Numbered from the stretch's first letter, positions 7,970 through 17,091 are shown. The stretch is DNA of 64,000 nucleotides from UBA1757 sp963617485 (GCA_963617485.1 CAVEPA010000002.1:124001-188000), one strand, 5' to 3'. The notes: generated by a model from the sequence alone, not told the origin. Numbers and translations: made by a program.

Positions 7970-9454
7970 ATGCACAAAATTGGTTTCAACAACGATCTCT
8001 ATCTGCAAACGCAGTCGGAGAAAATCATTGAAAGAATCTCGAAATTCGGAGGTAAACTTTATCTCGAATTCGGAGGTAAACTTTTCGATGATTATCATGC
8101 TTCGAGAGTTTTGCCGGGTTTCGCTCCCGACAGTAAAATCAGGATGCTTGAAAAGCTGAAAGACGAGGCGGAAGTGGTTATCACCATCAACGCCAACGAC
8201 ATTGAGAAGAACAAACTCCGTGGCGATTTGGGTATTACCTACGATATGGATGTCTTGCGTCTTATCGATGCTTTCCGTGGTTATGGGCTCTATGTCAGCA
8301 GCGTGGTGCTGAGCTGTTTCGAAGGACAGGCCAGTGCGGTAGCTTATCAGCACAAATTGGAAAAACTGGGCATCAAGGTGTACCGTCATTATCCTATTCC
8401 TGGATATCCCTCGAATGTACAGTACATTGTGAGCGATCAGGGTTATGGCAAGAACGATTACATCGAAACGACGCGCCGTTTGGTGGTTGTTACGGCTCCT
8501 GGTCCGGGAAGCGGCAAGATGGCCACTTGTCTTTCGCAGATATATCACGACAGCAAAAGAGGCATCCGCGCAGGTTATGCAAAATTCGAAACTTTCCCCA
8601 TTTGGAATCTTCCGCTCAAACATCCGGTTAATTTGGCTTACGAAGCCGCTACCGCAGATTTGAACGATGTAAATATGATAGACCCCTTCCATTTGGAAGC
8701 CTATGGTCAGACCACAATCAACTATAACCGTGATGTTGAGATTTTCCCGGTGCTGAACGCTATGTTCGAGCATATTTTGGGAGCATCTCCTTACAAGTCG
8801 CCTACCGATATGGGTGTCAATATGGCCGGTAACTGCATCATCGATGATGAAGCTGTCTGTCAAGCTGCCCGCGATGAAATTGTGCGCCGATATTACCAAA
8901 CACGTTGTGCCATTCGTAAGGGTATGGCCAGCGAAGAAGAAGTGTATAAACTGCAGTTGCTTATGGAGCAAGCCAAGGTTGAACCTTCAAGCCGCAAGGT
9001 GGCCATCGCTGCCGTGAAAAAGGCCGAAGAAACTCAAGAGCCCGCCGCAGCCATTGAACTTCCCGACGGCACCATCGTTACGGGCAAGACCAGCAAGCTT
9101 TTGGGCGCTGCCGCTGCCATGTTGCTCAATGCACTGAAAGTTTTGGCCGGCATCAGCAAGGACGTAGACATCATTTCGTCCGGAGTTATCGAACCCATCT
9201 GCCACTTGAAAGTGGAACATTTGGGCAACTCCAATCCCCGTCTGCATACCGATGAAGTGCTGATTGCCCTTTCTATGTGTGCCATCCATGATGAATATGC
9301 CGAGAGAGCCATGGAGCAACTTTGCAATCTGCGTGGCTGTGAGGTACACACCAGTGTTATCCTTTCGCAGACCGATACCAATGTTTTCCGCAAGATTGGT
9401 GTCAATCTTACCAGCGAACCCGTCTACCAGACCAAGAAGCTTTATCACGGATAG
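7970..9454 (+). CDS. DUF1846 domain protein
   Basis: A 494-residue cytosolic protein of the widespread DUF1846 family, whose biochemical role is not known to me. The start MHKIGFNNDLYLQTQSEKI matches the family's usual N-terminus, which is why I use the second ATG. A Gly/Pro-rich loop TAPGPGSGKMATCLSQ near residue 183 looks like a nucleotide-binding P-loop-like turn. Other blocks are INANDIEKNKLRGDLGITYD and the YKSPTDMGVNMAG segment. It stands alone, and a perfect palindromic terminator shared with the convergent xylose operon follows 30 bases after its stop. It covers the full family length with no breaks. Confidence 0.88.
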   Translation: MHKIGFNNDLYLQTQSEKIIERISKFGGKLYLEFGGKLFDDYHASRVLPGFAPDSKIRMLEKLKDEAEVVITINANDIEKNKLRGDLGITYDMDVLRLIDAFRGYGLYVSSVVLSCFEGQASAVAYQHKLEKLGIKVYRHYPIPGYPSNVQYIVSDQGYGKNDYIETTRRLVVVTAPGPGSGKMATCLSQIYHDSKRGIRAGYAKFETFPIWNLPLKHPVNLAYEAATADLNDVNMIDPFHLEAYGQTTINYNRDVEIFPVLNAMFEHILGASPYKSPTDMGVNMAGNCIIDDEAVCQAARDEIVRRYYQTRCAIRKGMASEEEVYKLQLLMEQAKVEPSSRKVAIAAVKKAEETQEPAAAIELPDGTIVTGKTSKLLGAAAAMLLNALKVLAGISKDVDIISSGVIEPICHLKVEHLGNSNPRLHTDEVLIALSMCAIHDEYAERAMEQLCNLRGCEVHTSVILSQTDTNVFRKIGVNLTSEPVYQTKKLYHG

Positions 9455-9484
9455 ACGCAAAGGACTGTCTATTGAAAGAAAAAG

Positions 9485-9516
9485 AGCGAGGCCGGGCAAA
9501 TTTGCCCGGCCTCGCT
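9485..9516. terminator. Bidirectional terminator between the DUF1846 gene and xylA
   Basis: Perfect 16-bp arms AGCGAGGCCGGGCAAA / TTTGCCCGGCCTCGCT with no spacer. It lies between convergent genes and has an A-rich left flank (AAAGAAAAAG) that gives a U-rich tail for the minus-strand transcript. Confidence 0.8.
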
Positions 9517-9537
9517 TGTTGTTTGAACCACTGCCGT

Positions 9538-10851
9538 TTAGCAGTACATGTTCACGATGGCTTCGTAGAGTTCCTGCTTGCCGCTGGTCTGTTTGGGTTC
9601 GCCATTCTTCTTGGCGTAAGCGTAAACATCTTCGAGCTTGAGCTTGCCGTCTTCGAAGTCCTTGCCCATACCCTTGTCGAAGGAAGCGTAACGTTCGGCA
9701 ACCATTTGCTTGATAGGAGATTCTTCGAGCAACTTGGCTGCATTTTCGAGGGCACGTGCCATGACATCCATACCGGCAATGTGGGCGATGAAGATGTCTT
9801 CCAAATCGGTGCTGTTACGACGGGTCTTGGCATCGAAGTTGGTACCGCCGTTACCGAAACCGCCGTTGCGGATAATCTGCATCATGGCTTGGATGAGTTC
9901 GTAGTTGTCGATGGGGAACTGGTCGGTGTCCCAACCGTTCTGGTAGTCGCCACGGTTGGCATCGATAGAGCCGAGCATACCGGCATCAACAGCGCAAGCC
10001 AGTTCGTGTTCGAAGGTGTGGCCGGCGAGTGTGGCGTGGTTAACTTCGATATTTACTTTGAAGTCCTTGTCCAGGTTGTGGGCCTTGAGGAAGCCGATAA
10101 CGGTCTCGGTATCAACATCGTACTGGTGTTTGGTGGGTTCCATAGGCTTGGGCTCGATGAGGAAGGTTCCCTTGAAACCCTTGGCGCGTGCATAGTCGCG
10201 AGCCATGGTGAGCATGGTGGCCATGTGCTCCTTCTCGCGCTTCTGGTCGGTGTTGAGCAGGCTCATATAGCCCTCGCGGCCGCCCCAGAATACATAGTTG
10301 GTACCGCCCAGTTCGATGGTAGCGTCGATGGCGTTCTTAATCTGCACCATAGCGCGGGCAACAACATCAAAGTCGGGGTTGGTAGAAGCACCGTTCATAT
10401 AACGCTTGTGGTTGAAAACGTTGGCGGTGCCCCACAGCAGCTTGATGCCGGTCTGTGCCTGCTTTTCCTTCAGATAAGCGACAATTTCCTTGAGGTTGTT
10501 TTCGTATTCATCGATAGAATTGCCTTCCGATACCAGGTCGACATCGTGGAAGCAATAGTATTCGATACCCAATTTCTGCATGATTTCGAAACCGGCGTCA
10601 GCCTTGTTTTTGGCAATTTGGATGGGGCAGCAACCTTCGTTCCAGGGGAAGGTCTTGGTGCCGCCGCCAAACTGGTCGCCACCTTCGGCGCAAAGTGTAT
10701 GCCACCAGGCCATAGAAAATTTCAACCAATCCTTCATAGGCTTGCCTAGAATGATTTTTTCAGCGTCGTAATAACGGTAGGCGAAGGGGTTCGTAGACTT
10801 CACGCCTTCAAATTTGATTTTTCCAATTTCGGGAAAGAATTCTTTTGCCAT
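9538..10851 (-). CDS. xylA: Xylose isomerase
   Basis: Interconverts D-xylose and D-xylulose; a cytosolic two-metal TIM-barrel enzyme. Family residues are visible: CFHDVDL with catalytic His and Asp near residue 100, VFWGGREGY near 187, the metal-binding FLIEPKPMEPTKHQYD, the EVNHATLAGHTFEHE block and SIDANRGD. At 437 residues it is the long class II form usual in Bacteroidetes. The open frame continues to 10899, but the ATG at 10851 (MAKEFFPEI) is the family start. It is the last gene of a four-gene minus-strand operon and starts 29 bases after the xylB stop. Confidence 0.96.
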   Translation of the reverse strand: MAKEFFPEIGKIKFEGVKSTNPFAYRYYDAEKIILGKPMKDWLKFSMAWWHTLCAEGGDQFGGGTKTFPWNEGCCPIQIAKNKADAGFEIMQKLGIEYYCFHDVDLVSEGNSIDEYENNLKEIVAYLKEKQAQTGIKLLWGTANVFNHKRYMNGASTNPDFDVVARAMVQIKNAIDATIELGGTNYVFWGGREGYMSLLNTDQKREKEHMATMLTMARDYARAKGFKGTFLIEPKPMEPTKHQYDVDTETVIGFLKAHNLDKDFKVNIEVNHATLAGHTFEHELACAVDAGMLGSIDANRGDYQNGWDTDQFPIDNYELIQAMMQIIRNGGFGNGGTNFDAKTRRNSTDLEDIFIAHIAGMDVMARALENAAKLLEESPIKQMVAERYASFDKGMGKDFEDGKLKLEDVYAYAKKNGEPKQTSGKQELYEAIVNMYC

Positions 10852-10880
10852 AGTCGTAAAATTATAAGTGTTGATGTAGA

Positions 10881-12353
10881 TTAGAGATATGATTTCCAAC
10901 GCAGGTAAGCTTCGGTATAGGCATCCTTGTCACCTGCAACTGGCTGAATGGTGTCCACTTTGCGCAGCGAAGCGAAAGCTTCTTGCGTAGTTTTGTAGAT
11001 GCCCGCTCCGATACCGGCACCGCGTGCAGCGCCGATAGACCCATCCGTGTCGTAAAGCTCGATTTGCGCACCCGTGAGGCCTGCCAGTGTATGGCAGAAA
11101 ATGGGACTGAGAAACATATTGGCCTTGCCAGCGCGAATAAGCTTCGTTTCGATACCCATGGCATTCATTATTTCCATGCCGTAGGCAAAGGCAAAGACGA
11201 TGCCTTCCTGGGTGGCGCGCAGTAGATGAGCCTGCCCGTGACGATTGAATTGCAGTCCGTGGATGCTGCAGGCACCGGCCTTGTTCTCGAACATACGCTC
11301 GTTGCCGTTGCCGAACGGAAGCACAGAAACACCGTCGCTGCCGATGGGGGCTTGGGCGGCAATATCGTTCAGGTCGGCATAAGAAATGGTGTTGGAGGCA
11401 CTGTTGCGTTTCATCCAAGCGTTCATGATGCCCGTCCCGTTGATGCAGAGCAGTACGCCGATACGAGTCAGCGAGGCGCTGTGGTTGACGTGCGCAAAAC
11501 TGTTGACGCGCGATTTGGCATCGTAGTTGATATGACCATTCACGCCGTACACCACACCGGAAGTCCCGGCCGTTGCAGCCACTTCGCCCGGGTTGAAAAC
11601 ATTGAGCGACAAGGCGTTGTTTGGCTGGTCGCCGCCACGGTAACAAACTGGGATACCAGCCCTAAGCCCCAGTTCGGCGGCGGCCTGCGCTGTCAGTTCG
11701 CCCTGGTTGGCAAAACTGGGCAGAACCTGTGGTATCCATTGACGGTCGATGCCGTAGTAGTCGAGCAGAAAGTCGGCCGGACGGTTGCTCTGGAAGTCCC
11801 ACATAATGCCTTCGGACAAACCCGAGGCCGTGGTGCAGCACTCACCCGTCAGGCGCAGGGCAATGTAGTCGCCAGGCAACATTAATTTGTCGATTTTATC
11901 GAAGATTTCCGGCTCATTTTCCTTGACCCAAGCCAACTTCGAGGCTGTGAAGTTGCCGGGCGAGTTCAGCAGGTGCGAGAGGCACTTTTCTTCGCCGATC
12001 TCCTTGAAGGCTTTTTCGCCGTAAGGGACGGCGCGTGAGTCGCACCAAATGATGGCGGGCCTCAGCAACTGTCGCTTTTTGTCAACCAGTACAAGTCCGT
12101 GCATCTGGTAAGAGATGCCTATGCCGGCAATGTCTTTGGCGTCGATTTTGGCCGTTGCCAGCACTTCTTGGTTGGCGGCTTTCAAGTTTTCCCACCAAGC
12201 ATTGGGGTCTTGTTCGGCCCAACCTGTTTGCTTGGCCAGGATGGTCATTTCTTTTTTTGGATAGAAGGCCGAGGCCAGACAGTTCCCGTTTTGTGCATCG
12301 ATAAGGCAAGCCTTTACCGACGAGCTTCCTACGTCGAATCCTAAGAGATACAT
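10881..12353 (-). CDS. xylB: Xylulokinase
   Basis: Phosphorylates D-xylulose to xylulose 5-phosphate, feeding the pentose phosphate pathway. It is an FGGY kinase of 490 residues: the phosphate-binding loop DVGSSSVKACLID at the N-terminus, QMHGLVLVD near 80, the substrate block LPGDYIALRLTGE near 155, AGTSGVVYG near 263 for the second ATP-binding site, and GAARGAGIGAG near the C-terminus. It begins 2 bases after the galK stop and precedes xylA, so both xylose steps are co-transcribed with galactose genes. No xylose transporter or regulator is present nearby. Confidence 0.95.
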   Translation of the reverse strand: MYLLGFDVGSSSVKACLIDAQNGNCLASAFYPKKEMTILAKQTGWAEQDPNAWWENLKAANQEVLATAKIDAKDIAGIGISYQMHGLVLVDKKRQLLRPAIIWCDSRAVPYGEKAFKEIGEEKCLSHLLNSPGNFTASKLAWVKENEPEIFDKIDKLMLPGDYIALRLTGECCTTASGLSEGIMWDFQSNRPADFLLDYYGIDRQWIPQVLPSFANQGELTAQAAAELGLRAGIPVCYRGGDQPNNALSLNVFNPGEVAATAGTSGVVYGVNGHINYDAKSRVNSFAHVNHSASLTRIGVLLCINGTGIMNAWMKRNSASNTISYADLNDIAAQAPIGSDGVSVLPFGNGNERMFENKAGACSIHGLQFNRHGQAHLLRATQEGIVFAFAYGMEIMNAMGIETKLIRAGKANMFLSPIFCHTLAGLTGAQIELYDTDGSIGAARGAGIGAGIYKTTQEAFASLRKVDTIQPVAGDKDAYTEAYLRWKSYL

Positions 12354-12355
12354 AA

Positions 12356-13498
12356 TTAGTTGATTTTGTGAGATCCGACTCCGATTTTAACCTCATAAAC
12401 CTTGGGAGCCTTGCGGAACTTCTGTTTATAGCTTTCAATGGCCTCGTGGATGAACCTTTCGTGGTCTTCCTCGCGAAGGAAGTTGATGGTGCAACCGCCG
12501 AAACCGCCTCCCATCATTCTGGCACCGAGTACGCCGTTCTTGCGGGCTACCTCCACCAGAAAATCGGATTCTTCGCAGCTGACATTATACTCTTTGCTTA
12601 GACCTTCGTGCGATGCGTACATCAGTTCACCGAACTTGGCGTAGTCGCCGTGGTTCAAGGCATCCATGGCCATTTCCACGCGCATATTCTCTTGAATGAC
12701 GTATTGGCATCGGCGGAAAGTGCTTTCTTTCAACTGTTTCTTGTACTGCTGAAGCATATCCAGCGTGACATCGCGCAAAAGACTTACCAGCGGATAATCT
12801 TTCTTGATGCAGGCAACGCCCTCTTCACATTCGCTGCGGCGGATATTGTATTCCGATGCGGCCAGATTGTGTTTGACTTGCGTATCGACCAGCACCAGAC
12901 GACAATTTTCGGGATGGAAAGGCACCAAGTCGTATTCCAGAGAACGGCAGTCGAGGCGTATCAGATGGCCTTCTTCACCGAAAACCGAAGCGAACTGGTC
13001 CATGATGCCGCAACGTACGCCAACGGCATTGTGTTCGGCAGCCTGGCCAATTTGAGCCATATCCATTTTGCTGAGTTTCAAGTCGAAAAGGTCGTTCAAG
13101 GCAAAGCAGAAAGTCGATTCCAGCGCAGCCGAAGTGGACAGGCCCGAACCAATGGGAATATCGCCGCCGAAAACAGCGTTGAAACCGCCTATCTTGAGCC
13201 CCCTCTTCTGGATTTCCTGTACCACACCGTAAATGTAAAGCGCCCAGGAACAGTAGGGTCTTTCATCGAGCGCGAACTCTTCGGTCTCCTTCATGTCGTA
13301 GGAGTATACGTTGATGGTATTGGTTCCGTTGGGTTGGATGGCTGTCACGATAACCTTGTCGATGGCACCCGGAAAAACGAAACCGCCGTTGTAGTCGGTG
13401 TGTTCGCCAATCAGGTTGACGCGGCCGGGCGAGGCGTAGAGGTGATATTCCTTACCGTAACGCTTCTCGAACTGATGGGAAATGAACGAAGTTTCCAT
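12356..13498 (-). CDS. galK: Galactokinase
   Basis: Phosphorylates galactose at C1. GHMP kinase motifs are all present in 380 residues: signature GRVNLIGEHTDYNGG near residue 25, the ATP loop PIGSGLSTSAALE near residue 115, the catalytic Asp in the CGIMDQFAS block, and the C-terminal GARMMGGGFGGC. It starts 3 bases after the nucleotidyltransferase gene and is followed 2 bases later by xylB, so translation is probably coupled along the operon. There is no galT, galE or galactose mutarotase in the window. Confidence 0.95.
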   Translation of the reverse strand: METSFISHQFEKRYGKEYHLYASPGRVNLIGEHTDYNGGFVFPGAIDKVIVTAIQPNGTNTINVYSYDMKETEEFALDERPYCSWALYIYGVVQEIQKRGLKIGGFNAVFGGDIPIGSGLSTSAALESTFCFALNDLFDLKLSKMDMAQIGQAAEHNAVGVRCGIMDQFASVFGEEGHLIRLDCRSLEYDLVPFHPENCRLVLVDTQVKHNLAASEYNIRRSECEEGVACIKKDYPLVSLLRDVTLDMLQQYKKQLKESTFRRCQYVIQENMRVEMAMDALNHGDYAKFGELMYASHEGLSKEYNVSCEESDFLVEVARKNGVLGARMMGGGFGGCTINFLREEDHERFIHEAIESYKQKFRKAPKVYEVKIGVGSHKIN

Positions 13499-13501
13499 AG
13501 T

Positions 13502-14407
13502 TTACCAGAGTTTGGAAGGATAAACACCGGCCTTTATAAGCGAAGCAATCTTGTCAACGACATACTGACGGTCGGCAGCATAAGTGACACCGAACCATTT
13601 TGAGGGCGTGTCAAGAACTTCGCAGCAGACCTTGCCTTCGCAGATAAGGTTGTTTACTACCCAAGGAATATAGAATTCGGCTTTCTCGGCTTGCAGATTG
13701 GCATCGAGGAACTTGCGGAAATTCTCTTCGGAATAGGCGAAATAGTCGGGAGAGAAGCCCCACATGTTCATGGAAACGGGCGTGTTTTCCGCTACAGCCA
13801 CCATCTCGCCGTTTTCATCTTTGTATTTGACCAGACCGTCGGTATCACGAATGATGTAAGTGCGCTCAACTACGCCCGTAAGCATATTTTTGTCGTCCTT
13901 TTGGCAGATGCCGCGGGCTACGGAACCGCTCTCGGAAAGCGTGTTGCCGACGCGGTAGCCCACCATGCAGTAGTGGTTTTGCTTGTTTTCGATAGTCTTG
14001 AGAAAATCGGCCAAGACCTGAAAGCTTTCCTTGCCGTAGAAGTCGTCGGCATTGATGACGGCAAAGGGTTCCTTGATGACATCCTTGCCCATCAGCACGG
14101 CGTGGTTGGTACCCCAAGGCTTGGTCCTTTCGGCCGGACAAGTATAGCCTTCGGGCAGATAAGACGTTTCCTGGAAAACGATTTCCACGGGAAGGACGCC
14201 TTGATATTTGCTGGCAATCTTGCTGCGGAAGTCTTCTTCGAAAGAATGACGGATAACGAATACAATCTTGCCGAAGCCGGCGCGAGCAGCATCAAACACC
14301 GAATAGTCCATAATGGTTTCGCCGTTGGGACCAAGTCCGTCCAGCTGCTTAAGTCCTCCGTAGCGGCTACCCATGCCTGCTGCCAGAATAAACAAAGTGG
14401 GTTTCAT
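13502..14407 (-). CDS. Sugar-1-phosphate nucleotidyltransferase family protein
   Basis: First gene of the galK-xylB-xylA operon. The 301-residue protein begins with the nucleotidyltransferase signature LAAGMGSRYGGLKQLD (G-x-G-x-R, catalytic Lys) and has the NADDFYGKESF block with the metal-binding Asp near residue 110, as in RmlA/GalU-type enzymes. The natural substrate is not readable from sequence. Because galK follows directly, a UTP:hexose-1-phosphate uridylyltransferase that turns galactose 1-phosphate or glucose 1-phosphate into the UDP-sugar is a reasonable inference. A -7 box TAATTTTG lies 36 bases upstream. Confidence 0.75.
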   Translation of the reverse strand: MKPTLFILAAGMGSRYGGLKQLDGLGPNGETIMDYSVFDAARAGFGKIVFVIRHSFEEDFRSKIASKYQGVLPVEIVFQETSYLPEGYTCPAERTKPWGTNHAVLMGKDVIKEPFAVINADDFYGKESFQVLADFLKTIENKQNHYCMVGYRVGNTLSESGSVARGICQKDDKNMLTGVVERTYIIRDTDGLVKYKDENGEMVAVAENTPVSMNMWGFSPDYFAYSEENFRKFLDANLQAEKAEFYIPWVVNNLICEGKVCCEVLDTPSKWFGVTYAADRQYVVDKIASLIKAGVYPSKLW

Positions 14408-14442
14408 ATCGATATGTTTTTAGTAAGATTCATTTAGACCTA

Positions 14443-14471
14443 CAAAATTAAGGCATAATTGCTTACCTTTG
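14443..14471. promoter_or_regulatory. Divergent -7 boxes: sugar operon (-) and cyclophilin/M16 genes (+)
   Basis: TAATTTTG on the minus strand at 14443-14450 and TACCTTTG on the plus strand at 14464-14471; both match TAnnTTTG exactly and lie 36 and 44 bases from their genes. Neither has a convincing TTTG -33 partner. The two promoters overlap face to face, so the transcription units may compete. Confidence 0.5.
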
Positions 14472-14514
14472 TCGCGCCTAGGGCGGAATCTTTGACGCTT
14501 TAGGGGGATTTTTT

Positions 14515-15321
14515 ATGAAAAAAGCGACAATTTTATTTTTTACTCTCTTAATATCGCTCAGTATGACGGCAGAAACCAAGATTCTCATCGAGACTTCGAT
14601 GGGAAATATCGTAATTCGTCTTTACGACGACACTCCACAACATCGTGACAACTTCATCAAGCTGGTAGAAAGCGGCTACTACAACGACCTCCTCTTCCAC
14701 AGGGTCATCAAAGACTTTATGATACAGGGCGGCGATCCCGATTCCAAGGGCGCTCCGGCTTCCAAGCAACTGGGCGCAGGCGGCCCGGGCTATACCATTC
14801 CGGCAGAATTTGTCTATCCCAAGCATTTCCACAAACGCGGTGCTTTGTCTGCCGCCCGTCAGGCCGATCAGGTGAATCCCAAGAAAGAATCATCGGGTTC
14901 GCAGTTCTACATCGTTTGGGGTCAGGTTTTCAACGAAGAACAGTTCCAGCAGATGGAAGCCCAGAAACAGGAACAGGCCAAGGCGGCTTATTTTCAGAAA
15001 CTGGCAGCTGAACGTCAAGTCGAAATTCGTCGTATGTATATGAACGGCGACCAAGCCGGTCTCAACAAACTGCAGAACGAACTTATTGCCCAAATGGAGG
15101 CTTATTTTGCCCAGCATCCTATGGGAGAAATGTTTACCAAAGAACAAAAGGAAGCTTATACGACGATAGGAGGCACACCCCATCTCGACAACGAATACAC
15201 CGTTTTCGGCGAGGTGGTGGAAGGTCTCGATGTGGTAGACAAGATACAACAATGCGCCACCGGCCAGGCCGATCGTCCCAAGCAGGATATCAAAATGAAG
15301 ATGAGTCTGCTCAAAGACTGA
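14515..15321 (+). CDS. Exported cyclophilin-type peptidyl-prolyl isomerase with an internal helical insert
   Basis: Catalyses proline cis-trans isomerisation during folding, probably in the periplasm. A signal peptide (MKKATILFFTLLISLSMTA) is followed by a cyclophilin domain: METSMGNIVIRLY-type strand, FHRVIKDFMIQGGDP with the catalytic Arg near residue 63, and SGSQFYIVWG near 125. The domain is then interrupted by about 70 residues rich in Gln, Glu, Ala and Lys (about 130-200), likely helical or coiled coil, before the final GTPHLDNEYTVFGEVVEGLDVVDKI strand-helix unit resumes. At 268 residues it is much longer than the usual 160-190 for this reason. The M16 peptidase gene starts one base after its stop. 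Confidence 0.88.
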   Translation: MKKATILFFTLLISLSMTAETKILIETSMGNIVIRLYDDTPQHRDNFIKLVESGYYNDLLFHRVIKDFMIQGGDPDSKGAPASKQLGAGGPGYTIPAEFVYPKHFHKRGALSAARQADQVNPKKESSGSQFYIVWGQVFNEEQFQQMEAQKQEQAKAAYFQKLAAERQVEIRRMYMNGDQAGLNKLQNELIAQMEAYFAQHPMGEMFTKEQKEAYTTIGGTPHLDNEYTVFGEVVEGLDVVDKIQQCATGQADRPKQDIKMKMSLLKD

Positions 15322-15322
15322 G

Positions 15323-16576
15323 ATGAGAATAGACAGGCACACCTTCCCCAACGGTCTTCGTTTGCTGCATTATCTCGATGAAAACACGCAAATGGTCACC
15401 GTCAACCTGATGTACAACGTCGGTTCCAAAGACGAGCATCCCGACCATACGGGTTTCGCGCATCTTTTCGAGCATCTGATGTTTGCCGGGTCGGCCCATG
15501 TGCCCGATTTCGATACTTTGGTGCAGCGGGCTTCGGGCGAGAACAATGCCTGGACCAGCACCGATGTGACCAATTATTACATTACGTTGCCCGCCCACAA
15601 CCTCGAAACGGCTCTCTATCTGGAAAGCGACCGTATGCAGGCGCTCAACATCAATCAAGATAGTCTGGATGTTCAAAAACAGGTGGTCTGCGAAGAATTC
15701 AAACAGCGCTTGCTGAACCAGCCCTATGGCGATGTGTCGCTGTTGATGCGGCCTATGGTGTACGGCAATCATCCTTACGCTTGGCCTACCATTGGCAAAA
15801 GTCTCGAGCATATCCGGCAATTCAACCTGAAAGATGTGCGTGAGTTCTATCAGCGTTTTTATGCTCCCGACAATGCGATGCTGTCCATTTGTGGCAATGT
15901 GTCTTTTGAACGTGCCGTGGAACTGGTTGGCAAATACTTCGGAGACATCCCTCCCAAAAGACTGCCCAAGCGCCAGATTTCTCCGATGAAAAGGCAAAAT
16001 TCTATGCAGAGAATGGAGGTGACGCGCCCTGTCCCCATGGATGCCATCTACAAATATTGGCATGCGCCCGCTTTCGGGGAAAAAGGCTATGAGGCCTGCG
16101 ACCTGTTGACCGATATTCTGGCTGGTGGACGTTCTGCCCGTCTGTTCCAGCGTTTGGTAAAAGACCGCCGCCGTTTCAGCGCTTTGGATATCTATGTCGG
16201 CGGCGAATGTGAACCGGGCGGTGGCAGCATCCAGTTTTGTGGCAAGCCTTTTCTGAATGTAAGTATGGAAGAGGCTGAAGCCGCCTTGCTGGAGGAACTG
16301 CAATTGCTGGCAGTGGAGGCTGTAAGTTCCGATGAATTGGTAAAAGTGAAGAACAAATACGAATCGGCATTTCTGTTCCGCAACACTAATTGCCAGCATG
16401 TGGCCACGCAGTTGTGCTGGTACGAACTGGTCTCCAAGGCTGAAGATTACCAGGACGCTTTCCATCGCACCATGGAGCTATCGGCAAGCGCCTTGAAAGA
16501 AATGGCAGCAGCCGTTTTCCGCGAAGAAAACTGCTCTACACTCTATTATCGTGCCGACTCCACCGAAAAATCATGA
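15323..16576 (+). CDS. M16 family zinc metallopeptidase
   Basis: Pitrilysin-family peptidase of 417 residues. The inverted zinc motif HLFEH lies near residue 47, with the downstream Glu in the usual region (about 120-125, VVCEEFKQR). It has the two-lobe arrangement of single M16 half-proteins (about 420 residues), so it may act as a dimer. There is no signal peptide, so it is probably cytosolic. It begins 1 base after the cyclophilin stop and overlaps the next start by 4 bases (ATGA), making a three-gene unit. The substrate is unknown. Confidence 0.9.
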   Translation: MRIDRHTFPNGLRLLHYLDENTQMVTVNLMYNVGSKDEHPDHTGFAHLFEHLMFAGSAHVPDFDTLVQRASGENNAWTSTDVTNYYITLPAHNLETALYLESDRMQALNINQDSLDVQKQVVCEEFKQRLLNQPYGDVSLLMRPMVYGNHPYAWPTIGKSLEHIRQFNLKDVREFYQRFYAPDNAMLSICGNVSFERAVELVGKYFGDIPPKRLPKRQISPMKRQNSMQRMEVTRPVPMDAIYKYWHAPAFGEKGYEACDLLTDILAGGRSARLFQRLVKDRRRFSALDIYVGGECEPGGGSIQFCGKPFLNVSMEEAEAALLEELQLLAVEAVSSDELVKVKNKYESAFLFRNTNCQHVATQLCWYELVSKAEDYQDAFHRTMELSASALKEMAAAVFREENCSTLYYRADSTEKS

Positions 16577-17091
16577 ATGGCAAAAAGACGGTTTTTGCCC
16601 GCAACTGCTGTGTCCGAAAAATAGACAAGGCGCTTGCCGACAGCTTCCTGTCGGAAAATCACCTATTCGGCACTGCCGCAAGCCGTTACCGTTACGGGCT
16701 GTTCATTGCCCGCAATGGCAAGCATTCATCGCAATTTCCCATAGGAACGCTGGTGGCGGTGGCCCTGTTTTCGGCTCCCCGCAACTGGACCAAGGACGGG
16801 CATAGGGTGCGTTCGTACGAATGGGTGCGCTATGCATCCTTGAACGATTGGCGAATTTGCGGTGGAATGGGGAAAATGCTGCAGCACTTCATCGAGGAAA
16901 AGCATCCCGATGATATCATGACCTATGCTCCTGCTCCCTTTGATGGAGCGGTGTACCTTAAATTAGGATTTGTAGAGGAAGGCGTAAAGGATTTCGGCAA
17001 CGGCAACTATAGCCGCAAGTTCCGTCTGACCTTGTTTCCGCCGCTCGGTGAAGTAGCCCCGCCGGGAATCGAACCCGGATCAACGGTTTAG
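16573..17091 (+). CDS. Small GNAT-like protein whose 3' end runs antisense into tRNA-Arg
   Basis: A 172-residue protein I recognise only loosely. The central part (VAVALFSAPR, RSYEWVRYASL, GGMGKMLQHFIEE, DDIMTYA, YLKLGFVEEG) has the flavour of GNAT-like or Mom-like acyltransferase domains, with the G-G-M-G-K turn as a possible cofactor loop. The start ATG overlaps the M16 stop as ATGA. The frame stays open through the last 38 bases into the minus-strand tRNA-Arg gene, so the final dozen residues (EVAPPGIEPGSTV) are encoded by antisense tRNA sequence. That tail is unlikely to be functional protein. The gene may have lost its original stop, or the overlap may be tolerated. Confidence 0.6.
   Translation: MNGKKTVFARNCCVRKIDKALADSFLSENHLFGTAASRYRYGLFIARNGKHSSQFPIGTLVAVALFSAPRNWTKDGHRVRSYEWVRYASLNDWRICGGMGKMLQHFIEEKHPDDIMTYAPAPFDGAVYLKLGFVEEGVKDFGNGNYSRKFRLTLFPPLGEVAPPGIEPGSTV

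Noticed and set aside
9472..10749. 425-codon frame opposite xylA
   Set aside because: Shadow of xylA that also begins inside the terminator hairpin.
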